Source: Phycisphaerae bacterium
GTDB taxonomy: Bacteria; Planctomycetota; Phycisphaerae; UBA1845
Length of the DNA stretch: 62,452 bases
Assembly (NCBI GenBank): GCA_029260235.1
Contig: JAJDDP010000215.1
Span: 1-62,452, forward strand
Reading direction: 5' to 3'
In this document: positions 1-8,933 of the stretch, in pieces
How the letters are laid out: the number at the start of each line of letters is the position of its first letter
Position numbering within the stretch: position 1 is the stretch's first letter
Program-made: the position numbers and the translations under genes
The notes under the pieces: generated by a model
The model's database searches: none
Told to the model about the DNA's origin: nothing
What the model saw: the letters and a program-made list of their open reading frames with translations, nothing else

Positions 1-2769
1 GGGATGCAGACGGTCAACAGAGCGGGCCAAGCTAAGAACAGCGCTCCGCCCGATCGCGAAGTCTCGCTTGCCGGTGCGATCAACGAAACACTTAGTTTCT
101 GCTTGGTGGTATCGGCGCCGGACGGTCAAGTCCCCGAATTATCGGTATCGCCAAGTGATCTTCGCGGCGGGGCAGGGCTGATTGCCTCAAACGCGATGAG
201 TGTTTTCAGGATCCTCGATGTTGATCCCGGACCGATTCCTGGTTGGCACCTGCGAAGCATCCCTCCTCAAGATCGGATTCGCCGGGCACCCGATGTCCTG
301 GTTCCCATTCACTCGCCCCAGGGTGGTCTGCCCGTGGCTCTGCCGCGCGGCGAAAGCGTTGCCCTCTGGTTCGATCTGAACATAGCCAAAGGAACCCCGC
401 CCGGCGCGTATACCGGCCAAATCGAAATCCTTTCAGCCAACCAGCAGATCCTGCTTGTCCCAGTTCATCTGACTGTTTGGCCTTTCATTCTTCCGAACAA
501 GGTCGATACGGTCCTGCTGGCTGAGCTGGACCATGAACTTCTCTTTGGCCACCATGTCGAATTCCAGGGACGACCGGCCTCTTCCTCTGGCAATTGGAAG
601 GAACATCCGACCGGCGCGGAATTCGACAGCCTTCTGCTCGAAACCATGCGTCTGCTGCAAAGCCACAAGATCAGCCCGTTGCTTAGCAAACTCACGCCGG
701 TCGTACGCGTTGATGCCGACGCCAATATTGAAGTCGATTGGGACGAGTACGACCGCGTTGCGTCAACGTTTCTATCTGGAACCGCCTTCTTCGACCGGCA
801 GCCGTTGTCTTCATGGCAGATCCCCTTCAGTGAAACCTTTCCGCCCGCTCCAGAATATGGAGCTCTTTCATCACCCACCTATTCACGGGTTGCCGCGCAG
901 TACCTAGCCCGCTGCGCCGAGCATTTTAGCGACCGGGGTTGGCTAGCGCGTTCCTTCGTCGCCTTACCCCATGTGCGCCAAGGCGAGGCTGATGCCTATG
1001 CCAACATTCGACACTTTGGCCGCATCGCTCGCCGGGCAGATGACCGTCTGATGCTGCTGGCTGCTACGATGCCCCAGGATATGTCTGCTTATGGGTGGAC
1101 CGATTTTGGCTGGGAGGATGTAGCCCGTTACGTGGATATTTGGTCGCCGACGGCCCAGTATTTCGATCCGGCTCAGGTCGGTCGATATAAGGCGGGCGGG
1201 CATCGCGGTTTCTGGCGGCTTGATCGACCTCCGTTCAGCGGTGCCGTCGATCTGTGGGCAACGCCAGCCGATACACGCGTCGTTGCCTGGCAAGCTTGGC
1301 TGTATGATGTGGAAGCCGTCCAACTGGGTGTGATCAATGCTTGGCCTAGGCTCGGACTCGAAGCGCCCACCATGCAGCAGTGCTGCGAAGACGGAGCGTC
1401 CCCGCTGATCTTCCCCGGTAAGCGCTTCGGGCTTTCGATGCCGGTCGCCACAGCCCGGTTGAAACGGCTTCGGCGATCCATGCAGGACTTAGCCTACGTT
1501 CGACTATTGGAGGATCGGAGGCTGGGGCACATCGCCGCATCGCTGGCGAACTCGCTCGCTCCGCGTGCTGGAGCCGATGTGTATGATGCCCATTTCGGCG
1601 ATGGCAAACCCGGAGGGTGGGAAGTAGATCCGTCGTTGTGGTCGATGGCCCGGAAAATCATGGCCGACGAGATTGTCCGATCTATCCGCTCGGGAGGGGC
1701 ATCTTCATCTCTGGCCGGTCAAGCATCGCGAAGCAATTCTGCCCTGGTAGCAAACTCGGTTCAGTGGCAGCGTTTCATGGAGCAATCGAGGTGGTTGGGC
1801 ATTCAAGTGGATGGCGCCCGCGTGCATAAAACCGGGATCGCTTCGACCGGCCGACTAAGGGTCGAGGTGGCTGTGACGCTGACCAATCACACGCGATCAC
1901 CCATCTCCGGACGCCTAGCATTCGATGGGCTGCCTATCGCCTGGACGACGGATGAACCATGGCTCAAGTTCGATGAGATTTCGCCGGACCGATCCCGCCG
2001 ACTCACCATCAGCGCCGAAGCCTTGGTGATGGAAACCGACGAGGGTGCAGTTAAATACCTGCCGCTGATCTTGGAGACGTCGACTGATCAAGTCCGCCGC
2101 TTCAAAGCCCGCTTGAGCTACGTTCCTGCCCTGACTGTGCGGCGGGAGATCAACATCGACGGCGACTTGGCCGATTGGCCTGGCGGGGTGGGCAATGTCG
2201 CCGAAGACTTTGTACTGGTTACCGGAGAGTCGCCCGAATTCATCCGATCGCCTCAAACCAGACCCACGCAGGATACGCGCTGCTTTGTGGCCGTTGACGG
2301 TGATGCGCTCTATCTAGCCTTTCGATGTCCAAGAGATGATTCGGACTCACAGCCCGATGCTTTTCGCAATTCGGTCTCTTATGAAGACGGTATCCCCAGG
2401 GGCGACGAGCTGATTGAAGTTCTGTTATCCCCTGAAAACCTGGGCACGCGATCACCGGCTGACCTGTACCACCTGATCATCAAGCCCTATGCAACCTATT
2501 GGGAAAGAGGCGTCCGCACCGACCCACAGATCGGCAACACCGGGCCTTGGGCTGCTGACATTCGCACGGCCTTGTCCTTCACCGAGAATTATTGGACGGC
2601 CGAGGTGCGGATACCGTTTGATGCCTTCGGTGAGGTTATGACCACCCGCACCATTTGGGGTATCAACTTCACCCGCTTCGAATTGTCGCGGCAGGAATTC
2701 TCTAACTGGGCAGGCGCCGCCCATAATGTGTACGATCCCCTCTCAATGGGCAATCTCGCCTTGCCCTAG
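1..2769 (+). CDS. DUF4091 / GH123-like protein with C-terminal CBM9-like domain (5' truncated by window)
   Basis: Probably a secreted or envelope protein acting on glycans. The middle (about residues 360-500) carries the features of DUF4091: a YVDIWSPT segment, then a WQAWLYDV segment, then a helix reading SMQDLAYVRLLEDR. DUF4091 is related to the GH123 glycosidases. The last 200 residues begin INIDGDLADWPG and end in RIPFDAFG/WGINFTR, the typical frame of a CBM9-like carbohydrate-binding beta-sandwich. The frame is open to the left edge and the visible N-terminus (REVSLAGAINE) resembles the interior of such proteins, so the signal peptide and true start probably lie outside the window. The substrate cannot be told. 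The catalytic acidic pair typical of GH123 was not verified. Confidence 0.75.
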   Translation, partial: GMQTVNRAGQAKNSAPPDREVSLAGAINETLSFCLVVSAPDGQVPELSVSPSDLRGGAGLIASNAMSVFRILDVDPGPIPGWHLRSIPPQDRIRRAPDVLVPIHSPQGGLPVALPRGESVALWFDLNIAKGTPPGAYTGQIEILSANQQILLVPVHLTVWPFILPNKVDTVLLAELDHELLFGHHVEFQGRPASSSGNWKEHPTGAEFDSLLLETMRLLQSHKISPLLSKLTPVVRVDADANIEVDWDEYDRVASTFLSGTAFFDRQPLSSWQIPFSETFPPAPEYGALSSPTYSRVAAQYLARCAEHFSDRGWLARSFVALPHVRQGEADAYANIRHFGRIARRADDRLMLLAATMPQDMSAYGWTDFGWEDVARYVDIWSPTAQYFDPAQVGRYKAGGHRGFWRLDRPPFSGAVDLWATPADTRVVAWQAWLYDVEAVQLGVINAWPRLGLEAPTMQQCCEDGASPLIFPGKRFGLSMPVATARLKRLRRSMQDLAYVRLLEDRRLGHIAASLANSLAPRAGADVYDAHFGDGKPGGWEVDPSLWSMARKIMADEIVRSIRSGGASSSLAGQASRSNSALVANSVQWQRFMEQSRWLGIQVDGARVHKTGIASTGRLRVEVAVTLTNHTRSPISGRLAFDGLPIAWTTDEPWLKFDEISPDRSRRLTISAEALVMETDEGAVKYLPLILETSTDQVRRFKARLSYVPALTVRREINIDGDLADWPGGVGNVAEDFVLVTGESPEFIRSPQTRPTQDTRCFVAVDGDALYLAFRCPRDDSDSQPDAFRNSVSYEDGIPRGDELIEVLLSPENLGTRSPADLYHLIIKPYATYWERGVRTDPQIGNTGPWAADIRTALSFTENYWTAEVRIPFDAFGEVMTTRTIWGINFTRFELSRQEFSNWAGAAHNVYDPLSMGNLALP

Positions 2770-2886
2770 GGCGTGAGGCTTGGACCTCTCCTATTTCATT
2801 TCGCGATTGCAGATTCGTATTTTAGGCTCTATGCGGACCGCTTCCGAATTACGATAGCTCGCCGAATTGAAATGGGGACTCTAACC

Positions 2887-3327
2887 ATGGACCAAGCCTT
2901 AATCGAACGACTCGAATCGAGTTTTAACCTCGTGGCACCGCGGGGGGAGGAGCTGATCACCCGCTTCTACGCCCTGCTCTTTAGCCGGAATCCAGAAGTA
3001 CGCCCGATGTTCCCCGAGCAAATGGACGACCAGAAGGGCAAGCTGCTAGCCTCGCTGGTCTTGGTCGTGCAAAACCTACGCACGCCCGAGAAGCTGATGG
3101 AGCCTCTCCACGCCATGGGTGCAAGGCACGCGGGTTACGGCACGTTGGAGGCTCACTATCCGGTCGTCCGCGACACCTTGGTAGAGGTGATGGCTGAGAT
3201 CGCCGGTGAGGCCTGGAGCGACCAATTAGAAGCGGATTGGAAAGGCGCTGTAGACTTGGTGTCCTCCATCATGCTGGAAGGCACCGCCCAGGCCCGCCCA
3301 GCCGACGCCAACGGGGTCTACATGTAA
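2887..3327 (+). CDS. Single-domain globin of flavohaemoglobin type
   Basis: A 146-residue haem protein of the bacterial globin family, probably binding O2 or NO in the cytoplasm. The helix reading ITRFYALLFSRNPEVRPMF matches the B-helix and CD region of flavohaemoglobin globin domains, including the Phe-Tyr at B9/B10. The His in MGARHAGYG is the likely proximal F8 ligand. No FAD/NAD reductase domain follows, so it is a stand-alone globin. The ATG at 2887 is chosen because GGGG lies about 9 bases upstream and homologues start just before the first helix. Longer starts (ATG 2872, GTG 2773) add sequence unlike the family. It lies 117 bases after the DUF4091 gene, with no obvious functional link. 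Confidence 0.85.
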   Translation: MDQALIERLESSFNLVAPRGEELITRFYALLFSRNPEVRPMFPEQMDDQKGKLLASLVLVVQNLRTPEKLMEPLHAMGARHAGYGTLEAHYPVVRDTLVEVMAEIAGEAWSDQLEADWKGAVDLVSSIMLEGTAQARPADANGVYM

Positions 3328-3617
3328 TAGCTGGATCAGGCCGGCGACAGCAACGCCGATGAATCCAGTTACGGCCAAACACGTCTGCAAAAAACAACCG
3401 GCGCCAGCCACCGCACTAGAAGCGTGGTTGACGCTGTTCTTGTGCGCGAAATCAATCCAAACTCCGCCGCCATCGATCAGCCGACTCATCCATGCGATGT
3501 GAAATTACCAAGAACTGACACCTCTGAGGAATTCTTGCAGATTCTATCAGCGCGCCGGGCACGTATTGCGTTGTACGAGATACCCACGAGTTCTATGATC
3601 CGATCATCACGCAGGCA

Positions 3618-4085
3618 GTGCTCAATATCGACGATGCCGGCGTGACAGCCGCCGCCCTCAAGGCCACAGCATTAGCAAACTATGAGGTTACTAGAGACGC
3701 CTCTAAGCTGTTGCGCGACAACTGTGTTGAAGGCTACACGACCACATGCACTTGGGCGTCCGTTGGTTTAATTGTTGGCGGCGTTGGCAGCAGCGCAGCA
3801 TTCGTCGTGTCGGCCATTCCATCGGGCGGAACCGGACTTGTTGGTTTCCTCTCGGCCCAGGGAACTATGTATGCTGGGCTGGGAACCAGTGCCGTGATAG
3901 CCAGCAACGGAGTGGGTGGTTGCCATGACGACCACCGCACACGCATGATTGCAGCCTCGAACACGAAGAAAAACTTGAACGCGTACGCCGACTCTCTAGT
4001 GCCGAATGCCATACAAGCTCTCGAAGCGACGGAGGCAGCGTTGGAGGCGGGCCTTATCGAATGCTGCCCTCAACAGCCGGCATAA
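3618..4085 (+). CDS. Hypothetical protein with Gly-rich hydrophobic centre, possibly 5'-truncated
   Basis: Not recognised. From the first legal start (GTG 3618) it encodes 155 residues. An N-terminal helical part contains two Cys, then come two Gly/Ala/Ser-rich hydrophobic stretches (around residues 47-70 and 75-97), a charged HDDHRTR segment, an amphipathic helix, and a C-terminal ECCPQQ. The frame stays open upstream to 3528 and reads like protein (APGTYCVVRDTHEFYDP), but there is no ATG, GTG or TTG there and a TGA sits at 3525-3527. The gene is therefore either started unusually or is the remnant of a longer one. Confidence 0.45.
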   Translation: MLNIDDAGVTAAALKATALANYEVTRDASKLLRDNCVEGYTTTCTWASVGLIVGGVGSSAAFVVSAIPSGGTGLVGFLSAQGTMYAGLGTSAVIASNGVGGCHDDHRTRMIAASNTKKNLNAYADSLVPNAIQALEATEAALEAGLIECCPQQPA

Positions 4086-4112
4086 CAGGGTTCTTTTGGC
4101 GGGAGGCTTGAC

Positions 4113-4466
4113 GTGCCCAGGCAGACGTATGTGTACTCGTTCAGGAAATCCGCTTGGTGGGTAGTAGGGCTGTCTGTCCTCACGGCTAGCGTACCCTTGA
4201 TCTCAGACTTGTTGACTATGCAAGTACGAAATCGGGCCATGTGGCTGTTAGCCATCGAGATCCTCCTTCCTTTGACCGCCGGGTCGATCCCGTTCGTATG
4301 GCCATTGACTGTCGAACAGTTGAAGAGTTGGCGGCGGCGGCACTACAAGCTACTCCCCAACAGGTGCTTTCACTGTGGCTACGACCTTCGCGAATCCCCG
4401 GGGCCTCGGTGCCCCGAGTGCGGCGACCCGATGATGCACCGCGGTGGCGACGATAGCGAATCGTAG
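4113..4466 (+). CDS. Small membrane protein with C-terminal zinc ribbon (copy A of tandem pair)
   Basis: 117 residues. Two hydrophobic segments (about 14-34 and 43-64) are followed by a basic stretch and a zinc ribbon, CFHCGYDLR...CPECGDP, that should hold one Zn through four Cys. The CxxCGYDLR form is common in small planctomycete proteins of unknown role. The GTG start has GGAGG at 4102-4106, 6 bases upstream. The gene is a tandem paralogue of 4656-5006. The C-terminal 40 residues are almost identical while the membrane parts have diverged. A hairpin follows at 4486-4514. Function unknown. Confidence 0.75.
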   Translation: MPRQTYVYSFRKSAWWVVGLSVLTASVPLISDLLTMQVRNRAMWLLAIEILLPLTAGSIPFVWPLTVEQLKSWRRRHYKLLPNRCFHCGYDLRESPGPRCPECGDPMMHRGGDDSES

Positions 4467-4485
4467 CTGGATGCTCTTTCAACGC

Positions 4486-4514
4486 GCCCTGCCCTTCGTC
4501 TCGGAGGGCAGGGC
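4486..4514 (+). terminator. GC-rich hairpin after zinc-ribbon gene A
   Basis: GCCCTGCCC (4486-4494) pairs perfectly with GGGCAGGGC (4506-4514) across an 11-base loop, 20 bases after the stop codon. It is followed by ATTTCT, a weak U-tract. The same structure recurs after the second paralogue, which supports a transcript-end role. Confidence 0.55.
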
Positions 4515-4655
4515 ATTTCTGTTGGCCCGGCCCATGTTGGATGGTGGGGACCGCCGAATTGACGCTCCAAGCGGCGGAGGATGCCCTGGAGCTTTGTGTC
4601 GGCGAATGCTGTCGGCCGGTGCTAGTATATTGGGATTCTTCGTGGGAGCTTTGGC

Positions 4656-5006
4656 GTGCCGAGTGTAGCGTATAGCTATCGGAGCAGGAGAATTGCGCCA
4701 TGGCTCGCACTGTGCGCCGTGTTGATGGGTGGTGCCCCTTGGCTCGTGGATCTATTCAGGTTAACGCTCAGATACTATCCCGTTTGGTATGTGACGGTAC
4801 ATGTCGCCATGATCTTATCAGGCAGCTTTTACTTCTGGTGGCCCGTGTCCTATGAGCGATTAAGAAGATGGCGGCGGCAGCACTACAAGGCGCTTCCCAA
4901 CGAGTGCTTTCACTGCGGCTACGACCTCCGCGAGTCACCTGGTCCTCGATGCCCTGAGTGCGGCGACCCGATGACGCATCGCGGTGGAGACGATAGCGAA
5001 TCGTAG
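4656..5006 (+). CDS. Small membrane protein with C-terminal zinc ribbon (copy B of tandem pair)
   Basis: 116 residues with the same architecture as 4113-4466: two hydrophobic helices, a basic linker (RRWRRQHYK), then CFHCGYDLR...CPECGDP and the ending HRGGDDSES. The GTG start has GGGAG at 4644-4648. Differences from copy A in the zinc-ribbon region are mostly at third codon positions, so the ribbon is under purifying selection while the membrane half drifts. Function unknown; regulation by metal or protein binding is only a guess. Confidence 0.75.
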   Translation: MPSVAYSYRSRRIAPWLALCAVLMGGAPWLVDLFRLTLRYYPVWYVTVHVAMILSGSFYFWWPVSYERLRRWRRQHYKALPNECFHCGYDLRESPGPRCPECGDPMTHRGGDDSES

Positions 5007-5025
5007 CTAGAAACTCATTCGATCC

Positions 5026-5054
5026 GCCCTGCCCTTTGTCTCGGAGGGCGGGGC
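5026..5054 (+). terminator. GC-rich hairpin after zinc-ribbon gene B
   Basis: GCCCTGCCC (5026-5034) pairs with GGGCGGGGC (5046-5054), with one G-T wobble. It sits at the same distance from the stop codon as the hairpin behind copy A, so the duplicated unit included the hairpin. No strong T-run follows. Confidence 0.5.
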
Positions 5055-5478
5055 GGTACGGTTAGCCCGAGCATGAATCGGGACACGCAGCAGCAATGCA
5101 CTGTGATGTCTTGCTCCGCTCTCGGTGCGATCCTTGCCCGCTTTGCACCCGAAGCCCAACCCCGAGATCGCGCATTTCTTCCCATCCAGCCTGCAATCAC
5201 CCCCCCCTGCCCCGGGTACAACTCCCCGTGGAGCAGCCCCTTGTTGGGCGGTTTGTGGCCGCCTTTTGGCTTGGACGATTATTGACGTAAGTCTTTGCTT
5301 TGGATAGAGTAAGCGTAGGCAGGACGCCCCAAATCCCGCAGCGAATCGGTAGAGGCCAGGGACGGTCGGACCAACGCTTGGCATTGCTCATCCCTTAGCC
5401 CGTCATTACCGTTCGCGGTGTATATTACCTAATGGGGCTTACGTTTGGACCGCGTCGAGGATCGGAGTTGGCTGGGCT
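5055..5478 (+). promoter_or_regulatory. Non-coding leader region upstream of the secretion cluster, possible promoter
   Basis: About 420 bases without a convincing gene on either strand. It contains a C8 run at 5200-5207 inside a C-rich stretch. TATATT at 5421-5426, about 50 bases before gspF, is the best -10-like hexamer, but its -35 is poor. This is the only sizeable gap before the long plus-strand cluster, so the main promoter is likely here. The exact site is a guess. Confidence 0.3.
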
Positions 5479-6687
5479 GTGCCTACTTTTAGCTACAGAG
5501 CGGTTGCCAAGGATGGTGGGGCGGTCACCGGGTCGTTGACCGCCGAAAACTACCAGGTCGCTATGCGTATGCTCGAAGAGCGATCTCTGGTGCCGGTCAA
5601 TGTGCGCGAAGGAGCTGTCGCTGCCAAATCTCTGACAGGTGGCACCAAGAAGATCAAGCTCCGCTACTTGACGACATTCTATAGCCAGCTGGCCGATCTG
5701 CTGCGGGCCGGTGTCCCCATGCTCCGCTCTCTGGATGTATTGGCTCGGCAGTCCGCCAACGCTGCATTGACTGAGATCATCCGCGAAGTTCGCGAAGATG
5801 TATCCGGCGGTATGGCCCTGGCTGAGGCGTTTGAGAAGCATCCCAACGCCTTCAATCACCTGCATTGCGCCATGATCCGAGCCGGCGAGAGCGGCGGTTT
5901 CCTTGAGGATGTGTTGTCCCGCATCTCGGTTTTCGCCGAGCGTCAGGATGAGCTCCGCAACAAGGTTGTCGGAGCCATGATCTACCCGGCTGTGCTGCTT
6001 GCGGCTGGTGCTGTGGTGCTGACTTTCTTGATGGTGTTCGTCGTGCCCAAGTTGGGCAAGAACCTCAAGGAGGAAGATTACAACGTACTGACCTACATCG
6101 TCATGGACTCAGCCGACATTCTAGAACACCACTTCGGGCTGATAATTCTGGGTCTGGCTGCAATCGTCGTTGGCGTATCGAGCTTCTTGAAGACAGACAT
6201 GGGCCTGCAGCTCAAGGCCAAAGCGGAACTGAAAGCGCCCGTGGCGGGCAAGATCTTTGTCATGATGGCTGTCTGCCGTTTCTGCCGTATTTTGGGCACC
6301 ATGCTGGGCAACGGCGTCCCGATTTTGCAGTCTTTGAAAATATCCAAGGACTCAGCCGGTAATCCCATATTGGCTGAGCAGATCGAGGATGCGGCTGAGA
6401 GTGTCCGTAGAGGCGAGCCATTGTCGGCTCCGCTGGCGACGGCTGGGCTGTTCCCGCCGGATATCTTGGACATGATCGCCGTGGCAGAGGAAAGCAACAG
6501 CCTCGAAAATGTGCTGGTGCAAATTGCAGACACCAACGAAGCCCGCACCGCCCGGCAGATCGACTTGGCGGTGAGGTTGATCGAGCCTCTGCTGTTGATG
6601 CTCATGGCGGGGATGGTGCTGTGCATCGCCTTGGCGCTGTTGTTGCCGATCTTGAGTATGAGTACGTCCGCCATGCGTGGCGGCTAG
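5479..6687 (+). CDS. gspF: Type II secretion inner-membrane platform protein GspF
   Basis: 402 residues, the usual GspF/PilC size. It starts MPTFSYRA and has two cytoplasmic GspF domains (about 65-190 and 270-390), each opening with the motif YSQLADLLRAGVPMLRSLD or its second copy CRILGTMLGNGVPILQSL. Three membrane helices are visible (about 170-195, 215-240, 370-393). The protein is the polytopic centre of the secretion platform and couples the GspE ATPase to pseudopilus growth. GTG start. It heads a plus-strand cluster running to about 30.7 kb. gspE, normally next to gspF, is not in the window. Confidence 0.95.
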   Translation: MPTFSYRAVAKDGGAVTGSLTAENYQVAMRMLEERSLVPVNVREGAVAAKSLTGGTKKIKLRYLTTFYSQLADLLRAGVPMLRSLDVLARQSANAALTEIIREVREDVSGGMALAEAFEKHPNAFNHLHCAMIRAGESGGFLEDVLSRISVFAERQDELRNKVVGAMIYPAVLLAAGAVVLTFLMVFVVPKLGKNLKEEDYNVLTYIVMDSADILEHHFGLIILGLAAIVVGVSSFLKTDMGLQLKAKAELKAPVAGKIFVMMAVCRFCRILGTMLGNGVPILQSLKISKDSAGNPILAEQIEDAAESVRRGEPLSAPLATAGLFPPDILDMIAVAEESNSLENVLVQIADTNEARTARQIDLAVRLIEPLLLMLMAGMVLCIALALLLPILSMSTSAMRGG

Positions 6688-6747
6688 AGATGATTGATAC
6701 ACGAACACGAGCGAAATGGTGCTCAAGCTTGAACAGGAGTAATGGTT

Positions 6748-7209
6748 ATGAATAGACGAATACGCACAAAGCGCAGGCGAAGCGGTTTTACGCTTCTGGA
6801 GATATTGTTGGTTGTGGGCATCTTGGCCCTGCTGGCGGCGTTTGTCGTGCCGAACCTGATGACTGCGGGCGATGAAGCCAAGAACAACATCGCCAAGGCA
6901 GCCATCGAGCGCAACGGATCCATCGCCAGCGGGCTGAAGCGATTTCGGCTCGCTATCGGCAGGTTCCCGGACACCGACGAAGGGTTGGCCGCTCTCTTTG
7001 AGCGTCCCAGCAGCATTGACGATGACGATGATCGCTACAAGGGACCTTATCTGGACGGCACCCCGGAAGACCTCAGGGATCCCTGGAATCAAGAATTCCA
7101 ATACCGCTCTCCAGGCGAGTTCAACGAAGACACCTACGACCTGTGGAGCACGGGACAGGATACTGAAGACGGCAGCGACGACGACGTCAAGAACTGGAAA
7201 GAGAAATAA
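6748..7209 (+). CDS. gspG: Major pseudopilin GspG
   Basis: Type II secretion major pseudopilin. A short basic leader ends in G and is followed by FTLLEILLVVGILAL, the class III signal cut after Gly13 with Glu at +5. The C-terminal domain has the GspG pattern GRFPDTDEGLAAL, then LRDPWNQEFQY and YDLWSTGQD. The loop DDDDDR and the tail DGSDDD are unusually acidic; known GspG proteins bind calcium near the C-terminus. The ATG at 6748 is chosen over 6742 because AGGAG (6735-6739) is 8 bases away. An unseen prepilin peptidase must process it. Confidence 0.95.
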   Translation: MNRRIRTKRRRSGFTLLEILLVVGILALLAAFVVPNLMTAGDEAKNNIAKAAIERNGSIASGLKRFRLAIGRFPDTDEGLAALFERPSSIDDDDDRYKGPYLDGTPEDLRDPWNQEFQYRSPGEFNEDTYDLWSTGQDTEDGSDDDVKNWKEK

Positions 7210-7266
7210 CCATTTGGGCAGTGTCTTCACTGACAAGATGCCGGTGCCACATGCAGGAGTGATTCG

Positions 7267-8058
7267 TTGCGGACTGCTGCTTCCAGCCAGGGAACCAGGA
7301 CAGGAAGGCGTCGCTGTCGGCGCCGAGGGTTTAGCCTGCTGGAGCTCCTGCTGGTGTTGGGCATGATGGCTTTGCTGACCGCGATGGTGTTTCCGAACCT
7401 GATTGGCCAAATCGAGGAGGTGCGTCTGCCTGACTCAGCCGAGCAGATGCGGGCACTGGTGACGGCTGTACGGTCTAATGCCATGTTCGATGGGAAACGC
7501 TACCGCATTCGCTTCCCGCGAGATGATGAAATCGACGACACCGGCGATGATCGCCAACCCATCGTCGAGCGCGAAGACGACCCGATTTCCGAGCCGGAAG
7601 AATACAACCGGGTAATCGCCCCTTGGACCTTCGGCGAAGTTTTTCGCACCGGGGTTTGGTGTGCCCAGGTGCGCATCGGCAGGCCCTCGATCGATGACGA
7701 TTTCCTCAGCGGCGAAGAATCCGAAGACATGGCTGAAGTGGTTTTCGAGGATGAAGACCCGCGTCTCCCGCCATTGGTCATCGGGCCTGACGGCTCGTCA
7801 GAGTGGGCGACGTTCGTGCTGACCAGCGTGGACCGGGAGATGGACATTGAGGAAATCGAAGAGCGAGATCCGGTCATCGAGGTCATCCTGGACGGCATGA
7901 CTGGCCTCATCTGGTTGCAGAGACCGTTCTATGAGGAAGAACTGGAAATGCTCCGCGAGAACGGTTGGCCGCCCGTGTTGCGGCAGGATTTTGTTCGTCC
8001 CGAACCGTTGACCGAAAATGATGTGCTCGAAATCAAGGAGCAGTTAATTCGTCGATGA
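7267..8058 (+). CDS. gspH: Minor pseudopilin GspH-like
   Basis: 263 residues. A basic leader ends RRRG, followed by FSLLELLLVLGMMAL with Glu at +5, the prepilin signal. The SAEQMRALVTAVRSNAM region matches the GspH/FimT helix that packs behind the hydrophobic stem. The globular part is longer than typical GspH (about 150-190 residues) and very acidic (DDEIDDTGDD, SGEESEDM). The TTG start at 7267 is supported by GGAG at 7256-7259. The stop overlaps the next start (ATGA), so the genes are translationally coupled. Assignment as GspH rests on order and the helix pattern. Confidence 0.8.
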   Translation: MRTAASSQGTRTGRRRCRRRGFSLLELLLVLGMMALLTAMVFPNLIGQIEEVRLPDSAEQMRALVTAVRSNAMFDGKRYRIRFPRDDEIDDTGDDRQPIVEREDDPISEPEEYNRVIAPWTFGEVFRTGVWCAQVRIGRPSIDDDFLSGEESEDMAEVVFEDEDPRLPPLVIGPDGSSEWATFVLTSVDREMDIEEIEERDPVIEVILDGMTGLIWLQRPFYEEELEMLRENGWPPVLRQDFVRPEPLTENDVLEIKEQLIRR

Positions 8059-8933
8059 AACACGCTCCCCGAGCTAGCCGAGTTGTAAGTTCGTCGCGTT
8101 CTTGTCTGACGCCGCGATCAATATGCGCCACTGCTGTGTCAGCCGTGCCGCCAGCGGCGCTTCGAGCTGTGATACTATCTAATCCCCAAGCCCAGCGCTC
8201 ACAGAGCCGTGGCGCCTCTCGAATCGCGTACATCGGGGCGCGGGCTGGATACTTGCTGCTCGAAGTGGTTCTGGCCCTGGGACTCTTGATTCTGGGGATG
8301 GCCATCATCGGCATGCAGATTCAAGATGCGTTCGAGGCAGCTCACGACAGTCACCGCATGTTGCGGGCGATCAACTTGGCTGAGAGCAAAATAAGCGAGC
8401 TTGATGCGGGGTTGATCATCGACCTGGACGAAGCCGTCGATGACGACCTCGAGCACGAGTTTGGCCGCCTGTTCCCGAATTACGGTTGGCGCATTCGCTT
8501 GGAGCCGTTGCAGGATACGCCCGAGCTGTGGGCTTTGCGTCTGGACATCCTGTTTCAATATCGAGAGGACGTCGAAGAGGAGTTCGACTTCGACGAGGCT
8601 GAGATTGTCTTTACGACTCGCACCTTGCGGACCAACCCACCTACCATCGATCCGCAGCGCGATTTCGGCGCCGACGAGGACGCACTCGAGAATTTGACCG
8701 AGGCGCTGGCTGGCACGGACATCGATCCCAACAACATCGACCTGCGGCTAATCGGCGGCATGCCGTTGGATCAACTCTTGGGCATGCTGACCGCACTGCA
8801 GGAGGCTGGTGTTCTGCAGGGCGTGGACTTGAGCAGCGTAATTCCGCCGGAAATCATGGACATGCTCACTGATGGCGGACTCGACCTCGGCGATCTAGGC
8901 GGCGACTCCACCGGCGCACCGGAGGGGCAGTAA
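8055..8933 (+). CDS. gspI: Minor pseudopilin GspI-like, with long leader and acidic C-terminus
   Basis: 292 residues, against about 120-130 for classic GspI. The prepilin signal is GARAG then YLLLEVVLALGLLIL, with cleavage after Gly65, an atypical Tyr at +1 and Glu at +5. The 65-residue leader is unusually long; a later GTG (8169) could be the true start, but the ATGA overlap with gspH favours 8055. After the stem, MLRAINLAESKISEL resembles the GspI helix. The C-terminal 100 residues are rich in Asp, Leu and Gly and have no GspI counterpart. Called gspI from order and stem. Confidence 0.7.
   Translation: MKHAPRASRVVSSSRSCLTPRSICATAVSAVPPAALRAVILSNPQAQRSQSRGASRIAYIGARAGYLLLEVVLALGLLILGMAIIGMQIQDAFEAAHDSHRMLRAINLAESKISELDAGLIIDLDEAVDDDLEHEFGRLFPNYGWRIRLEPLQDTPELWALRLDILFQYREDVEEEFDFDEAEIVFTTRTLRTNPPTIDPQRDFGADEDALENLTEALAGTDIDPNNIDLRLIGGMPLDQLLGMLTALQEAGVLQGVDLSSVIPPEIMDMLTDGGLDLGDLGGDSTGAPEGQ

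Noticed and set aside
3226..3489. Minus-strand open frame of 87 codons with a hydrophobic middle
   Set aside because: More than a third of it overlaps the globin gene in antisense; no ribosome site and composition follows from the opposite strand.
5007..5384. Minus-strand frame of 125 codons in the gap before gspF
   Set aside because: Low-complexity Gly/Arg/Ala composition, no ribosome site, no recognisable domain.
6352..7410. Long minus-strand open frame (352 codons) under gspF/gspG
   Set aside because: His/Gln-rich antisense reading of well-supported pseudopilin genes.
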